A stretch of DNA of 58,764 nucleotides from Parapedobacter soli (GCF_025460835.1 NZ_JAMXAY010000033.1:1-58764); one strand, 5' to 3'. Shown: positions 1 to 9,771, numbered from the stretch's first letter. Numbers and translations are program-made. Notes: a model not told the origin generated them from the sequence alone.

Positions 1-23
1 CCATCCCTGCAACCGCAACCCAT
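1..23 (-). CDS. possible start of a gene leaving the window on the left
   Basis: An ATG on the minus strand at 23 opens a frame (MGCGCRDG) that runs off the left edge. A TAnnTTTG box (TACCTTTG, 97-104, minus) lies 73 nt upstream, which is the only other support. A cysteine/glycine-rich start resembles the N-terminus of PSP1/RicT proteins of Bacteroidetes, but seven residues are too few to name it. Apart from this box I see nothing convincing in 1-209; the plus-strand frame that covers 45-311 runs antisense into the neighbouring gene and looks like a shadow. Confidence 0.2.
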
Positions 24-209
24 ACCCCGCAACCGGGGAAAGGAATGATGAAAATGAAAGCCCTCAATGAACAAACGCCCCCTCAGAAGCGGGTTGCAAA
101 GGTACTAACCTTTTCTATTAATACAAATAAAATGAAAAAAATGAAACCTGCCGTCAAAAGAACCTCACTGGCAGAGACAAAACGCCCCATATTATACCTT
201 TCAGCCCTT

Positions 210-1199
210 TCAGCCGTTAGGCAAGCCGATTTCCTCGGCACTGTTAAGCTTGCCGTTACTGTCGAAAAGGAAAGACATCGGATTTTCAGGGTCCTTGATG
301 ATTTCAAATAATGTGAACCCCCAGGGTTTCCAGAAGTTCTCAAGGACCTGTCCATACGTTTTCACCTGCCAATGATCGAAGACAGGCCTCATACTCATGT
401 CTGCCAACGGCATCGGCTCGATATAAACCCGATCTTCCGTGCACAAAACGGTATAGGTAGGCAGCCGGTTGAATAAATAAGCCGAATAAAAAAAACGGGC
501 GCATAACTCTTCAAACTGAATCGGGTGGAGCCGCTGCCCCGCTACGGTCGATACAAACGTCTCATGATAAATCTTGTTTGCCCCATTGTCTTGCAAACAC
601 ACAATCAGGCCAAAATCATTCATCCTGAGTGAGTACACCAACGTATTGATCTCGTCACGGTAATTAAAGGTATCTGTAGGGTTGTCTACACGGGTAATAA
701 CAATCGAGAATGGCATTCCTCCATCGAATTCGGTTGGAATAATCAATGATTGCAGCATGAGATGAAGGTTTTTGAACTTATGCACGAGCACTTGGGAGAA
801 ATTCATTGCCTCACCACTGAGCTCCTGCTGGCGTACCCCCGCCTGAATCTCATTGAATACGATGCCGTATACCATACGTGCTACCCATTGGAACAATGTA
901 ACCTGATCCAAGCCTATCACCGCTTCATACCCCACTTCGAATGCTTTTTCAATACGGGCGTCCAACACCGAGATACACTCGGCCACAGCTGATGAACAGG
1001 GGAGGCGTAGCTGCTTGTACGTACGGAAGCTCTCGTCGAGCAGTTTAAACGGTTTATCTTCGATGCCAAACTTACGCATTAGCCAATCGGGAAAAACCTG
1101 TATCTGTTCTCCGGCCGACTGCAATGGCTGTCCGCTTAAGAAACAGGTTGTGTTGTCGAAACGGAAGTCCTCGAAAGGGTCGTACGTGGCAATATGCAT
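210..1199 (-). CDS. conserved hypothetical protein, HNH-like pattern without its cysteines
   Basis: A 329-residue soluble protein without signal peptide or membrane segment. I do not recognise its function. Its first 110 residues run in the order seen in HNH-type nuclease folds: a Cys near residue 19 followed by a Gly (CFLSG), then VFPDWL near residue 36, then LPC near residue 67, and an amphipathic helix. In active HNH domains these positions hold CxxC, EHxxPxW and CxxCN, so here most metal ligands are absent. This reading is an inference. The C-terminal 150 residues are beta-rich and have no motif I know. It lies 53 bp downstream of the dGTPase gene on the same strand and is probably cotranscribed with it. 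Confidence 0.75.
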   Translation of the reverse strand: MHIATYDPFEDFRFDNTTCFLSGQPLQSAGEQIQVFPDWLMRKFGIEDKPFKLLDESFRTYKQLRLPCSSAVAECISVLDARIEKAFEVGYEAVIGLDQVTLFQWVARMVYGIVFNEIQAGVRQQELSGEAMNFSQVLVHKFKNLHLMLQSLIIPTEFDGGMPFSIVITRVDNPTDTFNYRDEINTLVYSLRMNDFGLIVCLQDNGANKIYHETFVSTVAGQRLHPIQFEELCARFFYSAYLFNRLPTYTVLCTEDRVYIEPMPLADMSMRPVFDHWQVKTYGQVLENFWKPWGFTLFEIIKDPENPMSFLFDSNGKLNSAEEIGLPNG

Positions 1200-1252
1200 G
1201 TGTATTTATATAATAGTAACGTTATGTTGTTTTTTTCCTAAATAACACCTGT

Positions 1253-2608
1253 TCAGTCCAGTGAAGGGAACGAAATACCCTTAATTTTCCTATAAAGCTC
1301 CACAGCATACAGGTCGGTCATTCCCGAAACGAAGTCCAGTACTGAACGTATCTTCGCGTAAGCGGTCTCTTGCTGAGCATGGAACTGTTTAGGCATCAAC
1401 GCCAAGAGCTTGCCGTGGTATTTCGTCTTTTTTTCACTCAAGTAAGCAGGGATAAATTCTTCCAAAAGACCGTTCATCACCTTATAACCGGCCACTTCAA
1501 TTTGTACAACAGACTGCGCGTTATAGATTTTTTCAACAGAAACTCGTTCTATTGCGTGCATCATATCTACTAAACCGGCGGGCAAAGCGTCCATCAACGA
1601 CTTTTCGAACTGCCCATTCAGTATGGTTTCCTGGTGCTGTAGAAACACCTCGGCGCAGGCTATGATCAATGTATTTATCGCTTTAGCCCGAAGTAAGCTT
1701 ATCCGGCTGTCTGCGTCGTCAAGTTTTGCCAGGCGGGGTTCCAACTGGCTGTCTCCACAAATAGGTATTAGTAGGCGTGCAACTTGGTCGTACGTCAATA
1801 TGCCAAGCCGGTGGGCATCTTCAAGGTCAATGATGTTATAGCAGATATCATCCGCGGCTTCTACGAGATATACTAGGGGGTGCCGTTTGAACCCCCGTTG
1901 CTGCATGTTATCTTCAAGTAGCCCCAGTTCTTCCGCGATCCGTTCAAAAGCAGGTTGCTCCGATTGGAAAAAACCATATTTCTTCCGGTGGTGAACCTGC
2001 TTATCATGGCCATCGATAGCTGCACAGGGGTACTTTACAATAGCGCCAAGCGTACTGTATGTCAGTGCAAACCCATGCTCGTCTTTGCCTGCAAACGCGT
2101 GGGTCAGTATACGCAGGGCGTTTGCATTGCCCTCGAAATGGGCCAGGTCTGCCCACTCGGCTTCAGAAACGCGGCCCTCGAAATTGCGGCCGTCGCCATC
2201 GGTAAAATAACTGGAGATAGCGGACTCGCCCGAATGCCCAAACGCCGGGTTCCCTAAGTCGTGCGACAGGCAGGCGGCCGAAACAATGTTGCCCACCTCT
2301 TGTAAATAAGGAGCCTCGGCGTCGATTGCAGGGAAAGACTTCCGCATCTCGTTGTAGAAAATGCGGCCTAACGACCGGCCCACACTTGCCACTTCGAGGC
2401 TATGCGTAAGCCTGTTGTGCACAAAGACACTGCCTGGCAATGGAAATACCTGTGTTTTGTTTTGCAGACGGCGGAAAGGTGAGGAAAAAATCAGCCTGTC
2501 GTAGTCGCGTTGAAATTCCGAACGGGCGTCATGCGGGTCTCCGATGTGCCGTGACTCGTAACCCCATCGTTTCGCCGAGAGCAATCGTTGCCAATTCATT
2601 GCGTCCAT
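1253..2608 (-). CDS. dgt: deoxyguanosinetriphosphate triphosphohydrolase (dGTPase)
   Basis: HD-superfamily enzyme that splits dGTP (or other dNTPs) into deoxynucleoside and triphosphate in the cytoplasm. The family signature is plain: FRRLQNKTQVF followed by HNRLTHSLEVA near residues 64-72, then the metal-binding SHDLGNPAFGHSGE near residue 115. At about 450 residues it fits the long bacterial class. The open frame extends to 2653, but a TAnnTTTG box (2615-2622) ends 6 nt before the ATG at 2608, so that start, or MNWQ at 2599 as in many family members, is preferred. It follows the porin gene by 62 bp on the same strand and precedes the hypothetical gene. Some dGTPases of this family act in phage defence, but nothing in this neighbourhood suggests it. 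Confidence 0.93.
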   Translation of the reverse strand: MDAMNWQRLLSAKRWGYESRHIGDPHDARSEFQRDYDRLIFSSPFRRLQNKTQVFPLPGSVFVHNRLTHSLEVASVGRSLGRIFYNEMRKSFPAIDAEAPYLQEVGNIVSAACLSHDLGNPAFGHSGESAISSYFTDGDGRNFEGRVSEAEWADLAHFEGNANALRILTHAFAGKDEHGFALTYSTLGAIVKYPCAAIDGHDKQVHHRKKYGFFQSEQPAFERIAEELGLLEDNMQQRGFKRHPLVYLVEAADDICYNIIDLEDAHRLGILTYDQVARLLIPICGDSQLEPRLAKLDDADSRISLLRAKAINTLIIACAEVFLQHQETILNGQFEKSLMDALPAGLVDMMHAIERVSVEKIYNAQSVVQIEVAGYKVMNGLLEEFIPAYLSEKKTKYHGKLLALMPKQFHAQQETAYAKIRSVLDFVSGMTDLYAVELYRKIKGISFPSLD

Positions 2609-2614
2609 GACGGG

Positions 2615-2622
2615 CAAAGGTA
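2615..2622 (-). promoter_or_regulatory. -7 box (TACCTTTG) of dgt
   Basis: Exact match to the Bacteroidetes TAnnTTTG element, ending 6 nt before the ATG at 2608. Transcription would start at or within a few bases of the start codon. Confidence 0.6.
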
Positions 2623-2670
2623 ATACAAAATAACGTAAGAAAAGGAGAGCCACTCGGTAGTAGCATACGC

Positions 2671-4662
2671 CTAGTCATAGAACTTCCAAGCAATGCCTAC
2701 ACGCAGGTTCGCATTATTCATCGGATACCGCCGCACGGTGTAATAGCCCGATGGCCACACAAGCTGATTCGCGAAATTGTAGCTAAAGAATAAATTAGCC
2801 CGCTTGAGTGTAGCTGTGGCCCATAGATCTACGATAGGATACGTCGAAAACTCGATACCTACGTTATCATTATAAAACTGCCCTATGTTGATGGCATAGG
2901 ATGGCGTCCGGAATGGCGTATTGAAACGAACGTCAAAACCCAGGTTAAAGTCAACAATTTTATAAAGCAGGCCGTTGTAATAGAAGCTGTGCCATGTATA
3001 TAGCTCAGGTATTGCCAGTACTTCGTTGTAATCTGATTTTTGGTACACCGCAAAATTATCCAGATGGAACCTACCCAATTTGAAGTTCTGCCCTACAGAT
3101 ACCTTTAAGACGTTGATGCTGTTGCCCAACTGTGCCGGCTCAACGCTACGGAGCATTCTGGGGTTATTGGTAGGGTTATCAACTTCCTTATAATATAGGT
3201 GGTTTGAAATCAAGAAATATTCAGCCTTACCAGAAAAACCAAGTCGGTTGTTTTCATAGGCAAAAGAAAAGTTGGTCGTTTTGGTTTTTTCAAACTCATG
3301 GTCCCACTGGTGGTAAGTATAATTGACCCGCTGGAATAGCTGTTCCGGCGACTTATTCTGTGTATAAGCGCCAAGTACCACCCGCCCCACGGCGTTACCC
3401 AATAGGATATCCGCCTTCGCGTCATAAAGGTAATCCCCGAAGTTGGCGCCTTGCACAATCTGGTTCAGGTCGCCCGTTATCGCAACCCGGTCGCTAAATC
3501 GGTAGCCAACACCTGCCTTGAGGATACTGTTTTGCAGAAATGTACTCATTCCGCGGTCGCTATACCAGTGCATATCGTGTTGGTACCCCAGGTCGAGCTT
3601 TACTTCGTTTTTGATGAAGGCCAATGATTTACCCCGCAGGTAAAAGCTGTAGCCGAAGTCGTTTGTAATGGTCGTAAGCTGGGTCGTGTCCGCCGAGAGG
3701 ATGCTTTCTCCAAAGGGGAAGGCGCCATTGACGTCATCTTCGTTTTTGTAGAACTGGAAGTTCCGTACACGGAACTGGGCACTATGCGATATCCGGTTGG
3801 TCGGAAGGATTTGCTGCTCTGGCAGATTGGCATTGATGGTATCCAGCCGCCCTATGAATAAGCTCTGTCTAAGGAAAGCACTGTTGTCGCGCCAAGTGTG
3901 CCGCGGCCGATTGTCGCGGGTGCCGCGCAGGCGTGTCGATTCCGCATCGCTTGGCCCGCGGTCGGGGTCGCGGAACAGCGTGTCGTTAAGGATCGACCCG
4001 TTTTCGGTCGATGTCAGCTTGTTGAACACCGCATTGCCAAGTAAGTTATAACGGTGGTTTCCCGATTCATACCAGGCAAACACCGCCGACTTCAAATCGT
4101 TGTACCGTTGGTTGATGTAGTAGCCATCTGACCGCGCTGCATGGAATTCTCCCCCGATGTTTAGCCGCGGATTAATGTTTTGCGTCACCTTGGCACGGAT
4201 GATTTGATCGTCAAAGAAAAAGCCTACATTGTATAGCTCCGAAAACGGTGCACGCGCCCGGTAATACTTGATCGAATCGGGTTGGTAGAGATAGCGCTCC
4301 AAGCTATGAAAGCCAGTCTGGAACCCGATAGTCTTGTTCGGTTCGAAGAGCATTTCACGCGTCGCCAACCCATAACTTCCCAAATGAATTGTCGGGCTTT
4401 TTGGTTGGTTTTGCGGGCTATAGTATTGGAAGTTCTTATGAAGGGTATCAATCTGGTAGGTAAATGTCCCCTGTTTCATCATGGCTAGCGTGGTATAACG
4501 AACGTATCTTGCCGTATAAATTACCGTATCTTCTTTGTTGTCTTCGGCTGCTCTCGCAGAATCCAGCGCGCTGCTGAATTCGTCCTCCACTTGGGCGTGC
4601 AGTCCCGGCAGGAACGAAAAGCAACATAGTGAAATCAGCAAGACGTGTAGCCGGATATTCAT
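2671..4662 (-). CDS. putative outer-membrane porin, Bacteroidetes type
   Basis: A 663-residue protein with a signal peptide (MNIRLHVLLISL... cleaved after LHA near residue 23), then a long run of alternating polar and aromatic/hydrophobic stretches typical of a beta-barrel, ending in an aromatic strand (VGIAWKFYD). Length and the ending fit the 'putative porin' family (Porin_10) widespread in Bacteroidetes; transport substrate is unknown. The mature N-terminus (VEDEFSSALDSARAAEDN) is acidic and may be a periplasmic plug or linker. It sits between rsgA and dgt on the same strand and has its own -7 box 5 nt ahead of the ATG. Identification rests on architecture, so the exact family is moderately certain. 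Confidence 0.82.
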   Translation of the reverse strand: MNIRLHVLLISLCCFSFLPGLHAQVEDEFSSALDSARAAEDNKEDTVIYTARYVRYTTLAMMKQGTFTYQIDTLHKNFQYYSPQNQPKSPTIHLGSYGLATREMLFEPNKTIGFQTGFHSLERYLYQPDSIKYYRARAPFSELYNVGFFFDDQIIRAKVTQNINPRLNIGGEFHAARSDGYYINQRYNDLKSAVFAWYESGNHRYNLLGNAVFNKLTSTENGSILNDTLFRDPDRGPSDAESTRLRGTRDNRPRHTWRDNSAFLRQSLFIGRLDTINANLPEQQILPTNRISHSAQFRVRNFQFYKNEDDVNGAFPFGESILSADTTQLTTITNDFGYSFYLRGKSLAFIKNEVKLDLGYQHDMHWYSDRGMSTFLQNSILKAGVGYRFSDRVAITGDLNQIVQGANFGDYLYDAKADILLGNAVGRVVLGAYTQNKSPEQLFQRVNYTYHQWDHEFEKTKTTNFSFAYENNRLGFSGKAEYFLISNHLYYKEVDNPTNNPRMLRSVEPAQLGNSINVLKVSVGQNFKLGRFHLDNFAVYQKSDYNEVLAIPELYTWHSFYYNGLLYKIVDFNLGFDVRFNTPFRTPSYAINIGQFYNDNVGIEFSTYPIVDLWATATLKRANLFFSYNFANQLVWPSGYYTVRRYPMNNANLRVGIAWKFYD

Positions 4663-4667
4663 CTTTG

Positions 4668-4675
4668 CAAAGCTA
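4668..4675 (-). promoter_or_regulatory. -7 box (TAGCTTTG) of the porin gene
   Basis: TAnnTTTG match whose final G is 5 nt from the ATG at 4662, predicting a leaderless or nearly leaderless transcript. Confidence 0.6.
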
Positions 4676-4788
4676 CCAATTCTTTCAATATTAATGTCAC
4701 TTTTGGTTTGGCAGCAGTGATTGTTCCCGCTGCACTAACCGAAAGCCGCCCAATATAGCGGTGCATGCCTGGCACGTGCCTCACCCCG

Positions 4789-5715
4789 CTACGCACGTGT
4801 GTCGTTACCATGGTATATACTCAGATAGCTGTCGTATCGGTCGGGTGCAATTTCCCCGCGCTCAAGGGCTGCAAGTACGGCACAGCCGGGTTCATTGATG
4901 TGCCGGCAATCATTGAACCGGCAATCATTCATCCGCTCCCGCATCTCCGGAAAAAAATGCCCCAGCTCCTCCGGCTCGATATCGATAATACCCAACTCTC
5001 GTATTCCCGGCGTATCGATTAGCCGCCCACCATCTGGCAGCAGGATCATCTCAGCAAAGGTAGTCGTATGCCGCCCCTTATCAGACCAGTCGGATATTGC
5101 GGCTGTTCGCATTTCGGCAGCGGGGTATATCGCGTTGATCAGCGTAGACTTGCCCACACCAGAGTGGCCCATCAGCAGCGTGGTCCGTCCCCGAAGTAGT
5201 TCACGGATGACCTCAACATTCGTACCCTGCAACGCAGATACCTCATAGCATGGGTAACCCAGCACCGAGTAAATCGCTGTGTACTCTTCCAGCACTTCCA
5301 ACCCAGCGTCAGAAAACAAGTCTAATTTATTGAAGACCAATACGGCTGGTATATCATAGGCCTCAGCAGTAACCAGGAACCTGTCGATAAACCCCAGCGA
5401 AGTGAACGGCGAGGCAAGGGTTACGACGAGGAAAGCCTGGTCCAGATTAGCCGCAATGATCTGCGCCTGCTTCGATAGGTTTATCGACTTGCGGATAATG
5501 TAGTTTCGCCGTTCGTGCAATCGGACGATGACAGCACTGTGTGACGCCGTGTCCAATTCCACTTCGATATCTACCCAATCGCCAACCGCGATGGGATTCG
5601 TGGTTTTAATGTCTTTCGTCCGAAATTTACCCTTGATACGGCAGCTGTATACCCTGCCGTCATCCGTAAGCACCTCATACCAGCTGCCGGTCGACTTGGT
5701 TACAAGGGCCTTCAT
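4789..5715 (-). CDS. rsgA: ribosome small-subunit-dependent GTPase A
   Basis: Circularly permuted GTPase that checks late 30S subunit maturation. The G-motifs occur in the permuted order expected for the family: NKLD at 129-132 (G4), GHSGVGKST at 183-191 (G1) and DTPG at 244-247 (G3). An OB-fold precedes them (residues 1-70) and a C-terminal zinc-binding set follows, with Cys275, Cys280, His282 and Cys288. Length (308) is normal. The gene is divergent from polA and heads the minus-strand cluster rsgA-porin-dgt. The 126-bp gap to the porin gene contains that gene's own promoter. Confidence 0.97.
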   Translation of the reverse strand: MKALVTKSTGSWYEVLTDDGRVYSCRIKGKFRTKDIKTTNPIAVGDWVDIEVELDTASHSAVIVRLHERRNYIIRKSINLSKQAQIIAANLDQAFLVVTLASPFTSLGFIDRFLVTAEAYDIPAVLVFNKLDLFSDAGLEVLEEYTAIYSVLGYPCYEVSALQGTNVEVIRELLRGRTTLLMGHSGVGKSTLINAIYPAAEMRTAAISDWSDKGRHTTTFAEMILLPDGGRLIDTPGIRELGIIDIEPEELGHFFPEMRERMNDCRFNDCRHINEPGCAVLAALERGEIAPDRYDSYLSIYHGNDTRA

Positions 5716-5789
5716 CCAAATATCCTATTGTTAGTAGAAGTGCTTATTGCCATATTGGCAAAAGTCGGAAAAAAACGGCACAATATCCC

Positions 5790-5797
5790 TATATTTG
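5790..5797 (+). promoter_or_regulatory. -7 box (TATATTTG) of polA
   Basis: TAnnTTTG match 24 nt upstream of the GTG start of polA in the 106-bp divergent gap with rsgA. Confidence 0.5.
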
Positions 5798-5821
5798 TAG
5801 CCACACCAATATGCTCGCTGC

Positions 5822-8626
5822 GTGAAGAAACTATTTCTTTTAGACGGTATGGCCTTGATTTACAGGGCTTATTTTGCACTAAGCAAGAATCCGCGAATTA
5901 CATCCACCGGTTTCAACACTTCTGCAATATTCGGGTTTGCCAATACCTTGCTGGAGTTATTGCGCACACAGCAGCCCACGCATATTGCCGTTGTATTTGA
6001 TACGATGGCGCCCACTAACCGCCATATCGAATTCGAATCATACAAAGCCAATCGGCAAGCTATTCCCGAAGACCTCGCGGCAGCGATCCCATATGTCTAC
6101 AAATTGATAGAAGGATTCAACATCCCGCTCATTACCCTGGATGGTTATGAGGCGGATGACATTATCGGTACGCTAGCCAAGCAGGCAGCGGCAAAGGGAT
6201 ATACGGTCTATTGCATGACGCCCGATAAGGACTTCGGCCAATTGGTGTCAGAAAATATCCTTATTTATAAGCCTGCCCGGCTGGGTAATGGGGCCGAGGT
6301 GCTCGGCGTCAAGGAAATCTTGGAAAAATGGGAAGTTTCCGATGTAAAACAAGTCATCGATATCCTGGGCCTTTGGGGCGATTCAGTCGATAATATTCCC
6401 GGTATTCCCGGCATTGGCGAGAAAACCGCAAAGAGCCTAATCAAACAGTTCGGTTCTATGGAGAACATACTGGCCAATACAGACCAGCTCAAGGGAAAGC
6501 AGCGGGAAAACTTGGAGACATTCGCGGAGCAGGGCCTCATTTCAAAGAAATTGGCTACCATTCAACTCGATGTTCCCATCGAACTGGATGAAGAGCGGCT
6601 TGTACTCGGCCAGCCCAACAAAGACGTACTGGAACCATTGTTTGCCGAACTGGAGTTCCGGACGTTAGGTAAGCGCGTTTTCGGAGAGGAATTCAGTGTG
6701 CTGGCTGCCCAGCCAGCATCCGGCACGCAAATGGATTTGTTTGGCAGCGCGGCTGCCTCAAATACGGCCGGTGGTGCGGGAACAGGCAGCGAATATCAGG
6801 CGCCTACCGCCGGAAAAGACATACACAATACCCCTCACTCCTATATATTAGCCGATACCCCCGAGTCGCAGCAAGAGCTTACCTCGTTATTGGCTAGGCA
6901 ACGTAGTTTCTGTTTCGATACAGAAGCCACCGGTACGGATGCAAACACCGCCGATCTGGTAGGGCTCTCTTTTGCAATTGAGCCCGGAAAGGCTTGGTAC
7001 GTTCCGGCACCGCCCGATCGCCAAGGCGCCAAGGAGGTACTGGACCGTTTTAAAGCCGTTTTCGAAAACGCATCGATTGAAAAAGTAGGGCAGAATATCA
7101 AATATGATATCCTACTGCTGGCCCGCTATGGGGTGGCGGTAAACGGACCCCTGTTTGATACCATGCTGGCCCACTACCTGATCGACGCCGACAGCCGCCA
7201 CGGCATGGACATGCTGGCCGAAAACTACCTCGGCTATACCCCCATCCCCATCAGTGACCTGATTGGCCCGAAAGGAAAAAAACAGGGCAATATGCAAGAC
7301 GTGGACGTTGCTGTTATTACAGAATATGCAGCAGAAGATGCCGATATCACCCTCCAGCTGAAAACGGTCTTGGAACCACTTCTGGAACAGGCCGAGGCAG
7401 CCAAGCTGGCAGAAGAGGTCGAATTCCCGTTGATTCAAGTATTGGCAGAAATGGAGCGCACTGGTGTAAAGGTCGATGTGCCCGTACTCAAACAACTGTC
7501 TGAATCATTGACCACCGATGCGGCGGTACTTGAAAAAACCATCTACGAAAAGGCAGGCGTGCGGTTCAATATTGCCTCACCGAAACAATTGGGCGAAGTG
7601 CTTTTCGAGAAGCTCCAGCTCGATCCCAAAGCCAAGAAAACAAAAACCGGGCAGTATAAAACGGGCGAGGATGTCTTGCTGGCACTAGCATCAAAGAGTG
7701 ATATCGTTAAAGACATATTGGAGTTCCGCCAACTGCAGAAGCTCAAGTCTACATACGTGGATGCCCTACCCGCTATGATTAACCCATTGACGGGCCGCGT
7801 GCACACCTCATACAACCAAGCGGTGGCAGCCACCGGGCGACTAAGCTCTACCAACCCCAATTTGCAGAATATCCCCATACGCACAGCACGTGGGCGCGAA
7901 GTACGCAAAGCATTCATCCCGACGGATGATAGCCATGTGATCCTATCGGCCGATTACTCACAGATTGAGTTACGGCTGGTTGCGCACATGAGCGGCGACA
8001 AGGGCATGTTGGAAGCATTTGAAAAAGGCTTGGATATCCATCGGGCCACCGCCGCGCGGGTGTACGGTGTCTCGCTGGACGAGGTGACCCCCGACCAGCG
8101 GAGAAATGCCAAGGCGGTGAACTTCGGCATTATCTATGGGCAGTCTGCTTTCGGCCTATCGCAAAACCTTGGCATCACCCGTACCGAAGCCGCACAGATC
8201 ATTGAGCAGTATTTTGCCCAATATCCCGGCATCAAGCGGTACATGAATGATGTCATCAATTTTGCGAAAGAACACGGCTATGTGGAAACGCTATTGAAGC
8301 GCCGCAGGTATCTGAGAGATATCAACTCGGCCAACCAAACGGTGCGCGGCTTTGCAGAGCGAAATGCAATCAACGCACCAATCCAGGGCTCTGCAGCCGA
8401 TATGATTAAGGTGGCGATGATTTCTATCCACGAGGCGATAAAAAAAGCCGGCCTACGTGGCAAGATGACCATGCAGGTGCATGACGAGTTGGTGTTTGAC
8501 ATACCGAAAGACGAGGTAACTATTTTCAGAGAGCTTGCTGAAAAACACATGAAAAATGCCCTCGATATGTCCGTACCCATCGTCGTGGAACTTGGCGAAG
8601 GAAAGAATTGGCTCGAAGCACATTGA
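5822..8626 (+). CDS. polA: DNA polymerase I
   Basis: A 934-residue polymerase for Okazaki-fragment processing and repair. Three domains are visible: 5'-3' exonuclease (about 1-290, with DGMALIYRAYFA, GYEADDIIGTLA and the helix-hairpin-helix GIPGIGEKTA), 3'-5' exonuclease (about 340-530) and polymerase (about 560-934, with ADYSQIELR, RNAKAVNFGIIYG and QVHDELVFD). The proofreading domain keeps its acidic residues (FDTEATG, NIKYD, YAAEDAD), so it is probably active, unlike in several other bacterial PolI proteins. Start is GTG at 5822: the only nearby ATG (5811) is in frame with a TGA after four codons. A MORN-type gene begins 8 bp after its stop. Confidence 0.97.
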   Translation: MKKLFLLDGMALIYRAYFALSKNPRITSTGFNTSAIFGFANTLLELLRTQQPTHIAVVFDTMAPTNRHIEFESYKANRQAIPEDLAAAIPYVYKLIEGFNIPLITLDGYEADDIIGTLAKQAAAKGYTVYCMTPDKDFGQLVSENILIYKPARLGNGAEVLGVKEILEKWEVSDVKQVIDILGLWGDSVDNIPGIPGIGEKTAKSLIKQFGSMENILANTDQLKGKQRENLETFAEQGLISKKLATIQLDVPIELDEERLVLGQPNKDVLEPLFAELEFRTLGKRVFGEEFSVLAAQPASGTQMDLFGSAAASNTAGGAGTGSEYQAPTAGKDIHNTPHSYILADTPESQQELTSLLARQRSFCFDTEATGTDANTADLVGLSFAIEPGKAWYVPAPPDRQGAKEVLDRFKAVFENASIEKVGQNIKYDILLLARYGVAVNGPLFDTMLAHYLIDADSRHGMDMLAENYLGYTPIPISDLIGPKGKKQGNMQDVDVAVITEYAAEDADITLQLKTVLEPLLEQAEAAKLAEEVEFPLIQVLAEMERTGVKVDVPVLKQLSESLTTDAAVLEKTIYEKAGVRFNIASPKQLGEVLFEKLQLDPKAKKTKTGQYKTGEDVLLALASKSDIVKDILEFRQLQKLKSTYVDALPAMINPLTGRVHTSYNQAVAATGRLSSTNPNLQNIPIRTARGREVRKAFIPTDDSHVILSADYSQIELRLVAHMSGDKGMLEAFEKGLDIHRATAARVYGVSLDEVTPDQRRNAKAVNFGIIYGQSAFGLSQNLGITRTEAAQIIEQYFAQYPGIKRYMNDVINFAKEHGYVETLLKRRRYLRDINSANQTVRGFAERNAINAPIQGSAADMIKVAMISIHEAIKKAGLRGKMTMQVHDELVFDIPKDEVTIFRELAEKHMKNALDMSVPIVVELGEGKNWLEAH

Positions 8627-8634
8627 TTAAAGGC

Positions 8635-9771
8635 ATGATCAAGGCACGTTGGTCGGTTTTATGGCTTGCGGTGATGTCGTCGTCGATAGCACTTTGCAGT
8701 AATATCGATACCATCGACACACACCCCGTATTTTATGAACGCGGGACTGATGGTACCGTTCGCTTTTTTTACGACGACCACTACTATTTGGTTGATAAGC
8801 ATTGTGAGTTCAAGGCCATAGAGCGCGTAAGCAGCTATGATTTCCAGCAGCAGATGTTCGTCGGTGGCTTTACTGATTTCGATAGCCAAGGCAAGGTCAT
8901 TTTGGAGGGGTATTACGAAAACGGCAGAAAACAAGGCGATTTTAGAGCATACCATCCGAACGGACAGCTAAAATGGCAGGTCTCTTACTCCAATGGTGTG
9001 GCCCAAGGTATCCTTAGTTTCTTCTACCCAGACGGGAAACCACTGCTTCAAGTATCGCATACCGGTGGAGGAGCACGTATCCTCAATTTTTGGGACCGGC
9101 AGGGGCGGCAGCGCGTTACCGACGGAGAAGGGCGTTACGAGTTTTCCGTTTTGGCAGACGGCTACAACGAGTTTGGTTATATCAGGTATAACCGCAAAGG
9201 GAAGGTGGTAGATGGATACCCCCATGGCAACTGGTCCATAGAATATATATTTGACGACGGCAAAAAAAGAAATGCCGGCTACGAGTTGTATCATAAAGGG
9301 CGATTTATACAGGGCTATGAAGCATACACCGATGAGCCCTTTTCCGATACATCAAGATACGGTATATTACCGATCGACTTTTCCAATGGCGCTGAAGCAA
9401 TGATTGCCAAAGGCTGTACCATAGATGAGTATACCGGGTTTACCGAATTTCTTGCAGTCCACCTATCAGAATGGTTCAGCCCCGATCAATTGTCAGAAGA
9501 AGCAGCCGGGCCGTTTCCAATCGAATTTTTGATTCAGGTGAGGCGTAATGGCGAGCCCAGAAACATAGATATAAAAGCAACGTTCGACAATAAACAATAT
9601 GCGGATTTGTTGTACGAAGCATTGCGCGGCATAACCTATTGGATTCCTTCATACGCAGCCGGCGAATACATTGATGACACATTTTCCGTGACCATGGAGG
9701 CATTTCTGGATCTCCGGTATCGCAAGATGCAGTTTTATAACATCGCTATTCGGCGAGCGGGCGGGATATGA
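8635..9771 (+). CDS. secreted MORN-repeat protein with a TonB-like C-terminal domain
   Basis: About 378 residues with an N-terminal hydrophobic signal (LWLAVMSSSIALCS). The central part carries MORN-type repeats (GYYENGRKQGDFRAYHPNG, then SNGVAQGILSFFYPDGKP), as in the family often labelled 'YwqK-type antitoxin repeat', although no toxin partner is present. Residues of about 285-370 (FPIEFLIQVRRNGEPRNIDI ... YWIPSYAAGEYIDDTFSVTMEAFL) resemble the TonB C-terminal fold used by many Bacteroidetes envelope proteins; this is inference from pattern. The frame can be extended to a TTG at 8608 inside polA, but the ATG at 8635 gives a proper signal peptide. Probably envelope located; role unknown. Confidence 0.8.
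   Translation: MIKARWSVLWLAVMSSSIALCSNIDTIDTHPVFYERGTDGTVRFFYDDHYYLVDKHCEFKAIERVSSYDFQQQMFVGGFTDFDSQGKVILEGYYENGRKQGDFRAYHPNGQLKWQVSYSNGVAQGILSFFYPDGKPLLQVSHTGGGARILNFWDRQGRQRVTDGEGRYEFSVLADGYNEFGYIRYNRKGKVVDGYPHGNWSIEYIFDDGKKRNAGYELYHKGRFIQGYEAYTDEPFSDTSRYGILPIDFSNGAEAMIAKGCTIDEYTGFTEFLAVHLSEWFSPDQLSEEAAGPFPIEFLIQVRRNGEPRNIDIKATFDNKQYADLLYEALRGITYWIPSYAAGEYIDDTFSVTMEAFLDLRYRKMQFYNIAIRRAGGI

Noticed and set aside
45-311. An 88-codon plus-strand frame at the left edge
   Set aside because: It overlaps the end of the minus-strand hypothetical gene and has no recognisable domain or promoter; probably a shadow.
1253-2608. A dGTPase-based phage defence locus
   Set aside because: Neighbours are rsgA, a porin and a hypothetical protein, with no mobile or defence genes; a housekeeping role is simpler.
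8635-9771. The MORN-repeat protein as antitoxin of a toxin-antitoxin pair
   Set aside because: The family label is historical; no toxin gene is adjacent and the protein is secreted.
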